DNA from: JAAYJS01 sp964346185
GTDB taxonomy: Bacteria > Bacillota > Clostridia > Eubacteriales > Eubacteriaceae
Length of the DNA: 23,438 nucleotides
Direction of reading: 5' to 3'
NCBI GenBank assembly: GCA_964346185.1
Contig: CAYFTR010000025.1
Location: 1 to 23,438, forward strand
Shown: in pieces, positions 13,882 through 22,067 of the stretch
Layout: each line of letters opens with the position of its first letter
Position numbering within the stretch: the first letter of the stretch is position 1
Position numbers and translations under genes: made by a program
Notes under the pieces: generated by a model
What the model saw: the letters and a program-made list of their open reading frames with translations, nothing else
Told to the model about the DNA's origin: nothing
Databases searched by the model: none

Positions 13882-16077
13882 ATGTCTGCTGCCATTCCAT
13901 TTTCCAAGGAATCCCTTTGTGTCGTTAAGCGTGACGGCACCACCGTCCCCTTCAATGCTTCCAAAATTGTCACCGCCATCGAAAAAGCCATGCACTCCGC
14001 CACGGGCGTTTACGTGCCGCTGATGGCCGAAACCATCGCCAACGATATCGAAAAATTTGCCACCCTTCGTGACAAACCCATGACCATCTATGAGATTGAA
14101 GACAAAGTTTATTATGAGTTGATCAGACATAACAATCCCTCCACCGCCAAGGCATACGAAGGCTATAAGTCGGTTCAGAGTTTTAAGCGTCAGCTCAACA
14201 CCACCGACGGTTCCATTTTAGATTTAATTTCCAACAAAAACGATTTACTTGCTAAGGAAAATTCCAATAAAAATGCCAAATTGTCGTCAACACAAAGAGA
14301 TTTGATCGCCGGGGAAGTTTCTAAAGATATTACCCGACGCATGTTAATCCCCGCGGATATTTTACAGGCCCATGACGACGGTGCCATTCATATCCACGAT
14401 ATGGACTATTACATTCAACACATTTTTAATTGCTGTCTTATCAATCTGGAAGACATGCTTAAAAACGGTACCGTCATCAACGGTAAAAAAATTGACCCTC
14501 CAAAAAGTTTTCAAGTTGCTTGCACGGTGATGACGCAAATCATCGCCCAGGTTGCCAGCTCCCAATTTGGCGGTCAAAGCATTAACGGTGTCGACCGCGT
14601 CTTAGCACCCTACGTGCGGCGCTCCTACGAAAAATACTACCGCACCGCTCTCAACGAACAGCAAGATATTTACGGCATCGAACCCGACAAAGAAAAAGCG
14701 GCGGAAGTTGCTCGCCGCCGTACCCGTAAGGAGGTAAGGGACGGGGTTCAAACCATTCAATACCAAATTAATACCTTGATGACCACTAACGGTCAAAGCC
14801 CCTTTGTCACCTTGTTTATGTTCTTTGAACCGGACGACCCCTATGCCGAAGAGGCCGCCATGATCACCGAGGAAATTCTCAAACAACGTTTAGAGGGCAT
14901 TAAAAACGAAAAAAATGTATTCATTACGCCGGCCTTTCCGAAACTGGTTTACGTTTTGGACGAACACAACATTACAGCCGACGCCCCCTATTACTATTTA
15001 ACCGAATTGGCGGCGAAGTGTACCGCCAAACGCATGTACCCCGACTATATTTCCGCTAAACGCATGCGCGAAACCTACGAAGGCAACGTGTACAGCCCTA
15101 TGGGTTGCCGTTCTTTCCTGTCCCCCTGGAAAAATGATAAAGGAGACTACCAATTTGACGGTCGCTTCAATATGGGTGTGGTTTCCTTGAACTTGCCGCA
15201 AATCGGATTGATTACCATGCAATCGGAGCGTGAGGATAAGGAAAAAGTTTTCTTTGATTTATTGGATAAACGCTTGAAAATTTGTAAAGAGGCACTGTTG
15301 ATTAAATACAAATTGTTAAAGGGTACCACCAGCGATGTCAGCCCCGTACATTGGCAGAACGGTTGCATTGCCAGACTTGAAAAAGGCGAACCCATCGACA
15401 AATTGTTGACGGGCGGTTATGCCACCATCTCTTTAGGCTATGTAGGATTGTACGAAGCAACCTTGGCGGTGATCGGCGAATCCCACACCCAACCCCGAGG
15501 TGAAGCCTTTGCCTTAAAAGTGATGAAACATCTTAAAAATGCCGTGGACACCTGGCGTAAAGAAACCGACTTGGGCTTTGCTCTTTACGGCACCCCGGCG
15601 GAAAGTACCGTTTACACCTTTTGTCGCAAAGACAGAGCCATTTTCGGTAAGGTGGCAAACATCACCGATAAGGACTACTACACCAACAGCTATCACGTTT
15701 TTGTCGGCGAAGAAATCGACGCTTTCGCTAAATTTGATTTCGAGGCGCAATTCCAAAATATCTCCACCGGCGGTTGCATCTCCTATGTGGAAATCCCCAA
15801 TATGCAAAACAATATCCCCGCTATTTTAACCATGATGCACTACATCTACGACCACATTACCTATGCGGAGTTTAACACCAAAAGCGATTATTGTCATCGT
15901 TGCGGTTTTGATGGCGAAATCATCGTCAATGCGGATAATCATTGGGAGTGTCCCCAATGCCACAATCGGGACGAAGACACCATGACCGTGGTGCGCCGAA
16001 CCTGCGGTTACCTCGGCGAAAACTACTGGAACCACGGCAAAACCAAAGAAATCAGCGAAAGGGTTTTACATATTTAA
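13882..16077 (+). CDS. nrdD: anaerobic (class III) ribonucleoside-triphosphate reductase
   Basis: A 731-residue glycyl-radical enzyme reducing ribonucleoside triphosphates to deoxyribonucleotides without oxygen. The N-terminal ATP-cone (about 10-100, VVKRDGTTVPFNASKIV) is the allosteric dATP/ATP site. The catalytic barrel includes GAIHIHDMDYYIQHIFNCCL (167-186) and YSPMGCRSFLSPW (404-416), with active-site cysteines. The C-terminus has a Zn site of four cysteines (CHRC at 671-674, CPQC at 690-693) and the radical motif RRTCGYLG with Gly709. All key residues are present and the length is typical. AGAGG lies 5 bases before ATG. The stop codon directly abuts the start of nrdG, its activating enzyme. 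The strong promoter and NrdR-like box upstream suggest nucleotide-pool control. Confidence 0.98.
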   Translation: MSAAIPFSKESLCVVKRDGTTVPFNASKIVTAIEKAMHSATGVYVPLMAETIANDIEKFATLRDKPMTIYEIEDKVYYELIRHNNPSTAKAYEGYKSVQSFKRQLNTTDGSILDLISNKNDLLAKENSNKNAKLSSTQRDLIAGEVSKDITRRMLIPADILQAHDDGAIHIHDMDYYIQHIFNCCLINLEDMLKNGTVINGKKIDPPKSFQVACTVMTQIIAQVASSQFGGQSINGVDRVLAPYVRRSYEKYYRTALNEQQDIYGIEPDKEKAAEVARRRTRKEVRDGVQTIQYQINTLMTTNGQSPFVTLFMFFEPDDPYAEEAAMITEEILKQRLEGIKNEKNVFITPAFPKLVYVLDEHNITADAPYYYLTELAAKCTAKRMYPDYISAKRMRETYEGNVYSPMGCRSFLSPWKNDKGDYQFDGRFNMGVVSLNLPQIGLITMQSEREDKEKVFFDLLDKRLKICKEALLIKYKLLKGTTSDVSPVHWQNGCIARLEKGEPIDKLLTGGYATISLGYVGLYEATLAVIGESHTQPRGEAFALKVMKHLKNAVDTWRKETDLGFALYGTPAESTVYTFCRKDRAIFGKVANITDKDYYTNSYHVFVGEEIDAFAKFDFEAQFQNISTGGCISYVEIPNMQNNIPAILTMMHYIYDHITYAEFNTKSDYCHRCGFDGEIIVNADNHWECPQCHNRDEDTMTVVRRTCGYLGENYWNHGKTKEISERVLHI

Positions 16078-16578
16078 ATGAATATCGCGCAAATACGCCC
16101 TTTGGATGTCGCCAACGGGCCGGGTATACGGGTCAGTGTTTTTTTTAGCGGCTGTACCCACGGCTGTCCCAATTGTTTTAACCGAGACTATTGGGACTTC
16201 GCCTATGGCGAACCTTACACCGAAACACAATTGGATTACATTCTTACCTGCCTGGACAAACCCGTCATCGAAGGATTGACCCTTTTAGGCGGCGAACCCT
16301 TGCAACAAAATCCGTCGGAGCTTTCAAACTTTTTAAAAGCTGTAAAAACACAAAGCAACAAAAATATTTGGCTTTATACCGGCTATATTTACGAAAATCT
16401 CCTCGATCAAAAGGAGATCCTCAATGCCCTGCAATGGGTAGACGTATTGGTCGACGGTCCTTATATCGAAGCACAAAAAAATTTACGTCTTGCCTTTCGC
16501 GGCTCAAACAATCAACGACTTATCGATTTACAACAAAGCCGAAAAAAGGGAACAGCCGTTCTTTTTCATTTGATGTAA
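16078..16578 (+). CDS. nrdG: anaerobic ribonucleotide reductase activating protein
   Basis: A 166-residue radical SAM enzyme that abstracts hydrogen to create the glycyl radical on NrdD. The CX3CX2C cluster motif GCTHGCPNC (25-33; Cys26, Cys30, Cys33) binds the [4Fe-4S] cluster and S-adenosylmethionine. LLGGEPLQQNP (69-79) is the typical SAM-contacting glycine motif, and WLYTGYIYENL and VDVLVDGPYIEAQKNLRLAF are NrdG family blocks. Length is normal for NrdG. Its ATG follows the nrdD stop with no gap, and AAAGGG lies about 14 bases upstream inside nrdD, so translation is probably coupled. Confidence 0.97.
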   Translation: MNIAQIRPLDVANGPGIRVSVFFSGCTHGCPNCFNRDYWDFAYGEPYTETQLDYILTCLDKPVIEGLTLLGGEPLQQNPSELSNFLKAVKTQSNKNIWLYTGYIYENLLDQKEILNALQWVDVLVDGPYIEAQKNLRLAFRGSNNQRLIDLQQSRKKGTAVLFHLM

Positions 16579-17034
16579 AAATAAGTAAATTTTAACTAGT
16601 AAAGCGTAAACAAAAACAGTATCCTGTGGTTAAAATACTTGTTTAATTAAAAGGAGGGTGAGACAGGGTACATTTTATGAGAACCGATTTCTCTCGAATT
16701 TAGAAAATAATTTTATTTATCATACTATTTGATCGCCGTATTCGGCCACAATTAAAACTACTATGCGAACAGCGTTTTTTTATTAAAAACAGTCGCCTTA
16801 TAAGAGCGACCCTCACGTGTTGTTTGAATGAACACATCATCAACAAAATAAAATATTAATGAAAAGAAGCAACAATGAAGCGTAGAAGGCTCGCATGGAG
16901 CGTCGCTGTTTTACTGCTGTTAATGGGTATCATTCATCCCTTAACAAGGGCGGCACGGCACGTACAATAACAAAAGCTAATTTTGACAACACCAACCCTC
17001 TATTTATTATTGAAGCCGGTGCCACCTCACTCCA
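16579..17034. other. gene-poor region after nrdG
   Basis: There is no clear gene here apart from the short ORF at 16875-16970. A strong AAGGAGGG (16651-16658) is not followed by a usable start at the right distance; a 24-codon GTG frame overlaps the site. A small dyad GTCGC-CTTATAAG-AGCGAC lies at 16792-16810. The 64-codon frame starting at 16895 lacks a ribosome-binding site and family features and runs into the terminator. The region may be a decayed gene. Confidence 0.4.
16875..16970 (+). CDS. short signal-peptide-like ORF (31 residues)
   Basis: ATG at 16875 gives MKRRRLAWSVAVLLLLMGII followed by HPLTRAARHVQ and stop. Positive residues, a hydrophobic core of about 15 and a small-residue end make a textbook signal peptide or single membrane helix. 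The upstream purines (AAAAGAAG) are a weak ribosome-binding site. It may be a small membrane peptide or the 5' end of a secreted-protein gene whose body was lost; a frame open downstream (to about 17086) would support the second. Not a sure gene. Confidence 0.3.
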   Translation: MKRRRLAWSVAVLLLLMGIIHPLTRAARHVQ

Positions 17035-17084
17035 AAAAAGCTTCTATACGACACAGAAACACCTGTGCGGTATAGAAGCTTTTT
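17035..17084. terminator. strong bidirectional terminator
   Basis: Arms 17035-17056 and 17063-17084 pair over 22 bases except for two adjacent mismatches; the loop is AAACAC. The ends are five A and five T, so it works in both directions. It separates the nrdDG side (plus) from the convergent Sua5-type gene (minus, ends 17146). Confidence 0.85.
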
Positions 17085-17145
17085 AATTATGTTTATAAAT
17101 CCAAAAACTCCGATTAGAATGCAACCCTCACCTTTTATCTCGAGG

Positions 17146-18180
17146 TTACGATAAAAATTGAAAGCCGCAAGCTCGGTATAAACGATTAATCAAAGCCAAG
17201 GTTCGCGAACACATGGGAATGTCTTCAGCAAAAATAACGGCGACGTCGGCATCATCAAAGCGTCGAAGGGCGGCGTAAAGATTATGGCCCATTTCTTCCG
17301 GTTCTTTTAAAGCCCCGACTGAAATAACCAAGCCTTTGTCGTAATCTTTAATATGTTCATCTACCGTTAAAATCCCGAAATTTTGTTTGCCTTTTACATA
17401 GCTTTTTACCTTTTCCGTCATTCGATCGGCAGGTGCTTTGACCACAAACATTTCCGCCGCGGGGGCATAGTGCTTGTACTTGACTCCGGGTGAAAGGGGT
17501 TGACTGTCAAGGCTCTCTTGAAGAACGGCGTCGTCTAAAATCACTTCACCGATAATTTCGGAAATCATTTCCCGGGTAATAGCCCCAGGTCGGTAGATAA
17601 TCGGTGTTTTTTTTGTGATGTCCAATACGGTGGATTCCAAGCCGACTTTTGTGTCTTCCGCCAGTATGATCGCCGCCACACGGCCTTGCATATCTTTGAG
17701 TACATGGTGAGCCGTTGTAGGGCTGGGACGCCCCGACAGATTGGCGGAGGGCGCGGCAATGGCGCAACCGCTTTTTTTAATAAGGGCTTGTGCCACCGGG
17801 TGGGCGGGGTAGCGAATGCCCACCGTCTCAAGTCCGGCGGTTACGGCTTGAGGTAAGTCCCTGTTTTTTTTCATAATCAGCGTTAAAGGTCCCGGCCAAT
17901 AGGCGGTCATTAATTTTTTCGCGACCTCTGGGACTTCTTTGACCAAGGCGGGCAAGGTATTTTGATCGGCAATATGCACAATGAGGGGGTTATCCCCGGG
18001 GCGACCCTTGGCGTGATAAATTTTTTTTACCGCTTCGGCGTTTAACGCGTCGGCTCCTAAGCCGTAAACCGTTTCCGTCGGAAACACCACCGTTTCCCCT
18101 TGTCGGATAAGTGCCGCGCAACGGGCTATCGCCCGCGGATCGGGACAGTTGGATCGAATGGAAAAAACTTCCGTTTTCAC
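17146..18180 (-). CDS. ywlC: threonylcarbamoyl-AMP synthase (Sua5/YwlC type)
   Basis: A 344-residue enzyme that forms threonylcarbamoyl-AMP from threonine, bicarbonate and ATP, the first step of t6A37 tRNA modification. The YrdC domain (about 12-205) shows GETVVFPTETVYGLGADA (28-45), KGRPGDNPLIVHI (58-70), YWPGPLTLI (94-102), SANLSGRPSPTTAHHV (145-160) and ILAEDTKVGLESTVLD (172-187). The linker SPGVKYKHYAP (230-240) and a C-terminal Sua5 domain (about 240-344) mark the long Sua5 form rather than the short TsaC. It starts directly after the pncB stop with no gap, so the two are very likely one transcript. The downstream boundary is the terminator at 17035-17084. Confidence 0.95.
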   Translation of the reverse strand: MKTEVFSIRSNCPDPRAIARCAALIRQGETVVFPTETVYGLGADALNAEAVKKIYHAKGRPGDNPLIVHIADQNTLPALVKEVPEVAKKLMTAYWPGPLTLIMKKNRDLPQAVTAGLETVGIRYPAHPVAQALIKKSGCAIAAPSANLSGRPSPTTAHHVLKDMQGRVAAIILAEDTKVGLESTVLDITKKTPIIYRPGAITREMISEIIGEVILDDAVLQESLDSQPLSPGVKYKHYAPAAEMFVVKAPADRMTEKVKSYVKGKQNFGILTVDEHIKDYDKGLVISVGALKEPEEMGHNLYAALRRFDDADVAVIFAEDIPMCSRTLALINRLYRACGFQFLS

Positions 18181-19617
18181 TTATTCCCCACCCTTAGGCA
18201 ACAAGTCGTGTTTTAAGTCCCAAAGTTGCTGACTGAGATCCACGTGATATACATGGGGGTTGATCATCCGCTTAAAGGTCGGCCATAGGGTTGCCATTTC
18301 TTTTTTACGATATGCTACAATACTTTTCAAGTCGGGTTGGTCGTAAACCAATTGTCCTTTTTGAAAAATGGGTCGCAATAATTCTTTAACGTAAAAATCT
18401 TTAATTTCTCTTTTTTTCCAGGTATGCACCGGATGGAAAATGGTCAGCGGTTTGCTTTCATCGACGATTTCGTGATCCAGCATCAGCAAATCCGCCAGGG
18501 CCATATCGTTACTTTTTCCGTAGATTCGAATAATTTTTTTATAACCGGGATTGGTAATTTTCCACGGATCGTTGGATATTTTTATTTTCGGTTTATCATC
18601 AATGGCCACCAGTTTATAAACGCCGCCCAGTGCCGGCCAATCGTAGGCGGTAATCAGCTTCGTGCCGATTCCCCAAGAGTCGACCTGTGCCCCTTGAGTT
18701 CTCAAGTCTTTAATTAAGTATTCGTCTAAATCCGAGGATACGGTTATTTTTGCTTCCGTCAACCCGGCATCGTCCAACATGCGACGAGCTTCCGACGACA
18801 GGTACGCCAAATCCCCGGAGTCGATGCGAATGCCGTAATTGCCCTTTATTTTTCCTTCTGCCAATGTTTTTTTAAAGACATCGATCGCATTAGGTATACC
18901 GATGCCCAAGGTGTCGTAGGTGTCTACTAAAAGAGTCGCGGAATTCGGGCTGTGCTCGATGTATTTTTCGAAAGCTTCTTTTTCGTCATCAAAGGACAGG
19001 ACATAGCTGTGTGCCATGGTGCCCATGGAAGGTCTTCCAAGTAATTTTTCGGTTTCCACTACCGATGTGCCCACACAACCGCCAATCACCGCGGCACGTG
19101 CACCGAAGTAGCCCGCTTCCGTACCGTGGGCACGGCGTAGACCGAATTCCATTACCGGGTCGTCTCCCGCTTCTTCGCAAATACGCGCCGCCTTGGTTGC
19201 AATAAGTGTTTGGTGGTTGATAATGGCAAGCATGGTCGTTTCGATGAGCTGTGCCTGAATTAAAGGTGCTTTGACACGTAGTATCGGCTCGTAAGGGAAA
19301 AATACGCTTCCCTCCGGCAGAGCATAAAGCTCACCTTCAAATTTAAAGTTAAGTAAGTAATTTAAAAATTCATCAGAAAAATCCGGATGATTTTTTTTCA
19401 ATAATCGGATGTCATCTTCTTCGAATTTTATATTTTGAAGATATTCGATCACTTGCTCCAGTCCGGCAAAGACGGTGTATCCGCCGTTAAAGGGGTTGCG
19501 TCTTGTAAACATGTCAAACACGGCAATTTCGTCGGCTTTATTCTCCGCAAGGTACACATTACCCATAGAGAGCTGGTAAAGGTCTGTTGCCAGTTGCAAT
19601 TTTCTTTCAAAGTGCAT
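18181..19617 (-). CDS. pncB: nicotinate phosphoribosyltransferase
   Basis: A 478-residue enzyme that converts nicotinate, PRPP and ATP to nicotinate mononucleotide in the Preiss-Handler NAD salvage pathway. Start ATG 19617 (MHFERKLQLATDLYQLSMGN) was chosen because AAGGA lies 6 bases upstream; a start 10 codons earlier has no site. Family features: TDLYQLSM near the N-terminus, EFGLRRAHG near residue 160, GTSVVETEKL and GTMAHSYVLSF (catalytic His region), NAIDVFKK, and GIRIDSGDLAYLSSEARRML, where the phosphate of the product binds. ITAYDWPALGGVYKLVAID follows. Length matches the long Gram-positive PncB group. It is first in the pncB-ywlC pair with an extended -10 promoter just upstream. Confidence 0.95.
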   Translation of the reverse strand: MHFERKLQLATDLYQLSMGNVYLAENKADEIAVFDMFTRRNPFNGGYTVFAGLEQVIEYLQNIKFEEDDIRLLKKNHPDFSDEFLNYLLNFKFEGELYALPEGSVFFPYEPILRVKAPLIQAQLIETTMLAIINHQTLIATKAARICEEAGDDPVMEFGLRRAHGTEAGYFGARAAVIGGCVGTSVVETEKLLGRPSMGTMAHSYVLSFDDEKEAFEKYIEHSPNSATLLVDTYDTLGIGIPNAIDVFKKTLAEGKIKGNYGIRIDSGDLAYLSSEARRMLDDAGLTEAKITVSSDLDEYLIKDLRTQGAQVDSWGIGTKLITAYDWPALGGVYKLVAIDDKPKIKISNDPWKITNPGYKKIIRIYGKSNDMALADLLMLDHEIVDESKPLTIFHPVHTWKKREIKDFYVKELLRPIFQKGQLVYDQPDLKSIVAYRKKEMATLWPTFKRMINPHVYHVDLSQQLWDLKHDLLPKGGE

Positions 19618-19659
19618 GAATCTTCCTTCTTTCTTATATATGTGCAAATTTTTTATTCT

Positions 19660-19668
19660 ATTTTAACA
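19660..19668 (-). promoter_or_regulatory. extended -10 promoter for pncB-ywlC
   Basis: The minus strand reads TGTTAAAAT, 43 bases before the pncB start. No convincing -35 is seen and no riboswitch-like structure in the short leader. Confidence 0.4.
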
Positions 19669-19708
19669 TAAATTTCGGCTGTTTTTTAAAAATTGCAACG
19701 TTTATTAT

Positions 19709-20485
19709 TTAACGAATGAGTCCCAAATAGGCGGTAATAATCGGCTCTCCGGCAATTAATGCGATAAAAATCCCCAAACTTAAGTGCGGTCCGAAGGGCA
19801 TGTAGGTTTCTTCGTGTCGATTAACCATTCGATAAACCGCTTCCAAAGAGCCGACCGTTAAGGCGACAAAAATGGCCAAAAGTACCTTTGGAAAACCAAG
19901 CAACAATCCGGCGGCTATGGCTAATTTTACATCCCCCATACCGAAACCGTTAAAAGCCACATGAAAAAAAATCATCGGTCCGGCCGCTACAATAACGCCT
20001 ATTAAGTAGCTGCCACCATTAAACGTCGGTAACCACGTGTATCGTAGGATTGCCAAAATAATCAGCAAAAGAACCGTAGAATCGGGGATGATCCGATGGT
20101 CGTGGTCTATCAGAGCAATGGTCAATAAAATACCGGTCAAGATAAATATCCAAACCATTTCCCGAGTAAAGTCGTAATTATAGTAATAAACCAGGGCAAC
20201 AGCCAATAACCCGGTCAACAGTTCCACCGTCGGATAACGCCGTGCAATCGGTTGGTGACAACGTGCACAACGACCGCCCAACCAAAAGTAAGAAAGTATG
20301 GGTACGCGTAAATGTAAAGGAACGGGTTTACCGCAATGGGGGCAAAAAGACCGCCCTTTAAACAAGGGGAGGCCCAAGGGAATGCGGTAAACCGCCTTAT
20401 TGATAAAACTTCCCACACAGGTACCCAAGGCAAAAATCGTCAGGTACATGATAAAAATAACCAGTGATAAAGGCATTGTGGACAT
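19709..20485 (-). CDS. type IV prepilin peptidase (A24 family, PilD/ComC)
   Basis: A 258-residue membrane aspartyl protease that cleaves, and in many members N-methylates, type IV pilin and pseudopilin precursors. Start ATG 20485 was chosen since GGAG lies 6 bases upstream; an ATG four codons earlier has no site. The N-terminal cytosolic domain has two CxxC pairs (Cys48/Cys51 and Cys73/Cys76), and about seven hydrophobic helices follow. Catalytic aspartates are Asp127 in LIDHDHRIIPD and Asp185 in GFGMGDVKLAI. Length fits the long, bifunctional form with Cys4. No pilin, pilB or pilC gene is in the window, so the substrates lie elsewhere. It ends 43 bases downstream of the mgtE stop on the same strand and may be co-transcribed with it. 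Confidence 0.93.
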   Translation of the reverse strand: MSTMPLSLVIFIMYLTIFALGTCVGSFINKAVYRIPLGLPLFKGRSFCPHCGKPVPLHLRVPILSYFWLGGRCARCHQPIARRYPTVELLTGLLAVALVYYYNYDFTREMVWIFILTGILLTIALIDHDHRIIPDSTVLLLIILAILRYTWLPTFNGGSYLIGVIVAAGPMIFFHVAFNGFGMGDVKLAIAAGLLLGFPKVLLAIFVALTVGSLEAVYRMVNRHEETYMPFGPHLSLGIFIALIAGEPIITAYLGLIR

Positions 20486-20527
20486 AAAAATCTCCATACG
20501 TGTTTCAGAAACTATTTAAGTTTTAGA

Positions 20528-21889
20528 TTAGATACCCAAAACCGCTTGTGCAATTCCGAAATAAACCATCAGAGCCAAAGCATCGACAATAGTGGTAATC
20601 AGCGGACCCGCCATAATTGCCGGGTCCAGTTTGAGTCGATGGGCCAAAAGGGGTAATAGCCCGCCGATCAGCTTTGCCACCACCACTGTTATTATCAAGG
20701 TGGCACACACCGTTGCGGCAATAGGCATGTTGACCTGTTCCAAAACCAGGAGGCGTAAAAAATTAACGGCGGCCAAAACCGAACCGACCAGTAAGGCAAT
20801 TCGCGCTTCCTTCCAAAATACGATCAACCAATCCTTCGACGTGATTTCGCCGGTTGCCAACCCCCTAATCATTAAAGTTGAAGATTGGTTGCCGCTGTTA
20901 CCGCCGGTATCCATGAGCATCGGTATAAAGGCCGCCAATATGGCAACTTGAGATAGCAACCCTTCAAAACGCATCATAATACGCCCGGTAAAGGTTGCCG
21001 ACAACATAAGAATCAAAAGCCAAGGCAAACGGTTTTTTGCCAAAGTCAGAACGGACGTATCGATATACTCCTCCTCGGTGGGACGCATGGCCGCCATAAT
21101 TTGAAAGTCTTCCGTTGCCTCCTGTTCCATGATTTCCATGATGTCGTCGACCGTAATAATGCCGATTAAACGGTTTTCATTGTCAACTACCGGTATGGCG
21201 ATAAAACCGTAGCGTTTAAACAGGGCGGCAACGCTTTCCTGATCGGCGGAGGTATTGGTGTAGATGACATCCGTTTCCATCAGGTCTTTTATCTTTTGGT
21301 TTTCATCAGAGGTAATCAGTTTCCTTAAAGATACAATTCCTTCCAGGTGACGCTCGGCATCGGTAACGTAACAGGTATAGACCGTTTCTTTGTTGAGACC
21401 CGTTTCCCGAATATGCGCAATCGCCTCTCCTACCGTTTCTTCTTTTTTAAGGTGTACCATCTCGATGGTCATAATGCTGCCGGCGGAATCCTCCGGGTAA
21501 CGCAAAAACTGGTTAATTAATTTACGTTCCTGTACCGGCGTGTTTTTGATGACCCGCTTAACGACACTTGCGGGCATTTCCTCCAACAGGTCGATCATGT
21601 CGTCAAAATACAATTCCTGTACAATTTCTTCGACTTCCTTATCGGTAATAGCGGTAATAATGCCCAATTGGCGATCTTTATTAATGTGAGCAAAGGTTTC
21701 CGCCGCCAAATCCTTCGGCAACATTCTAAAGATCAATAAGGTGTGCGTAGTATCCAAGGGGTTTAACAATTCCGCTACGTCTACTTCGTTCATTGAGGAT
21801 AAGTGCTGCTTTATTTCTGCATAATTCTTTGTTTCTATTAAATGATTCAGGGTTTCCCGATCCAGCCTTTTTTGTATTGTGTCTTTCAT
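20528..21889 (-). CDS. mgtE: magnesium transporter MgtE
   Basis: A 453-residue MgtE-family Mg2+ channel. Domain order: N-terminal acidic helical domain (about 1-130), two CBS domains (about 135-260, SAGSIMTIEMVHL to GIITVDDIMEIME), a connecting helix, and five membrane helices (about 285-453) with the pore signature MDTGGNSGNQSSTLMIRGLA (326-345). Start ATG 21889 was chosen because GGAGGATAGCG precedes it; the longer frame reaching 22174 has no site and overlaps the methyltransferase gene. In this family the cytosolic domains sense Mg2+ and gate the pore. The leader has an extended -10 promoter but no Mg2+ riboswitch (M-box) that I can see. Confidence 0.95.
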   Translation of the reverse strand: MKDTIQKRLDRETLNHLIETKNYAEIKQHLSSMNEVDVAELLNPLDTTHTLLIFRMLPKDLAAETFAHINKDRQLGIITAITDKEVEEIVQELYFDDMIDLLEEMPASVVKRVIKNTPVQERKLINQFLRYPEDSAGSIMTIEMVHLKKEETVGEAIAHIRETGLNKETVYTCYVTDAERHLEGIVSLRKLITSDENQKIKDLMETDVIYTNTSADQESVAALFKRYGFIAIPVVDNENRLIGIITVDDIMEIMEQEATEDFQIMAAMRPTEEEYIDTSVLTLAKNRLPWLLILMLSATFTGRIMMRFEGLLSQVAILAAFIPMLMDTGGNSGNQSSTLMIRGLATGEITSKDWLIVFWKEARIALLVGSVLAAVNFLRLLVLEQVNMPIAATVCATLIITVVVAKLIGGLLPLLAHRLKLDPAIMAGPLITTIVDALALMVYFGIAQAVLGI

Positions 21890-21936
21890 CGCTATCCTCC
21901 TTTGATAAAAATCACCTGAGTTGTTTGTCAATTTAA

Positions 21937-21945
21937 ATTGTAACA
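21937..21945 (-). promoter_or_regulatory. extended -10 promoter for mgtE
   Basis: The minus strand reads TGTTACAAT, 48 bases before the mgtE start. A TTGACA slightly downstream (21927-21932) has no -10 at the right distance, so this is the better candidate. Confidence 0.4.
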
Positions 21946-22004
21946 TGAGTTCCAAATTGAAGCCATGCTTGAATAAAAAGTAAAGGTTTGTGTCCAATCG
22001 CATT

Positions 22005-22029
22005 AAAAAAACACGTGTAGCACGTGTTT
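22005..22029 (-). terminator. terminator of the methyltransferase gene
   Basis: On the minus strand, AAACACGTG, a 3-base loop and CACGTGTTT form a perfect 9-bp stem (22029-22009), followed by a run of T reaching 22005. It lies about 40 bases after the methyltransferase stop codon. Confidence 0.75.
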
Positions 22030-22067
22030 GAATGGGTTCATTAAAACTAAAAGGCCGCATGTCATTT

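Noticed and set aside
16651..16679. Gene starting behind AAGGAGGG
   Set aside because: The GTG overlaps the site itself, and the ATG 19 bases on gives only eight codons.
16895..17086. 64-codon plus-strand ORF after nrdG
   Set aside because: It has no ribosome-binding site, ends inside the terminator and has no recognisable features; kept only as possible decay of the ORF at 16875.
21890..22067. Mg2+ riboswitch (M-box) before mgtE
   Set aside because: The leader is short after the predicted start, and I see none of the conserved M-box segments such as GGTGAGGCTCC.
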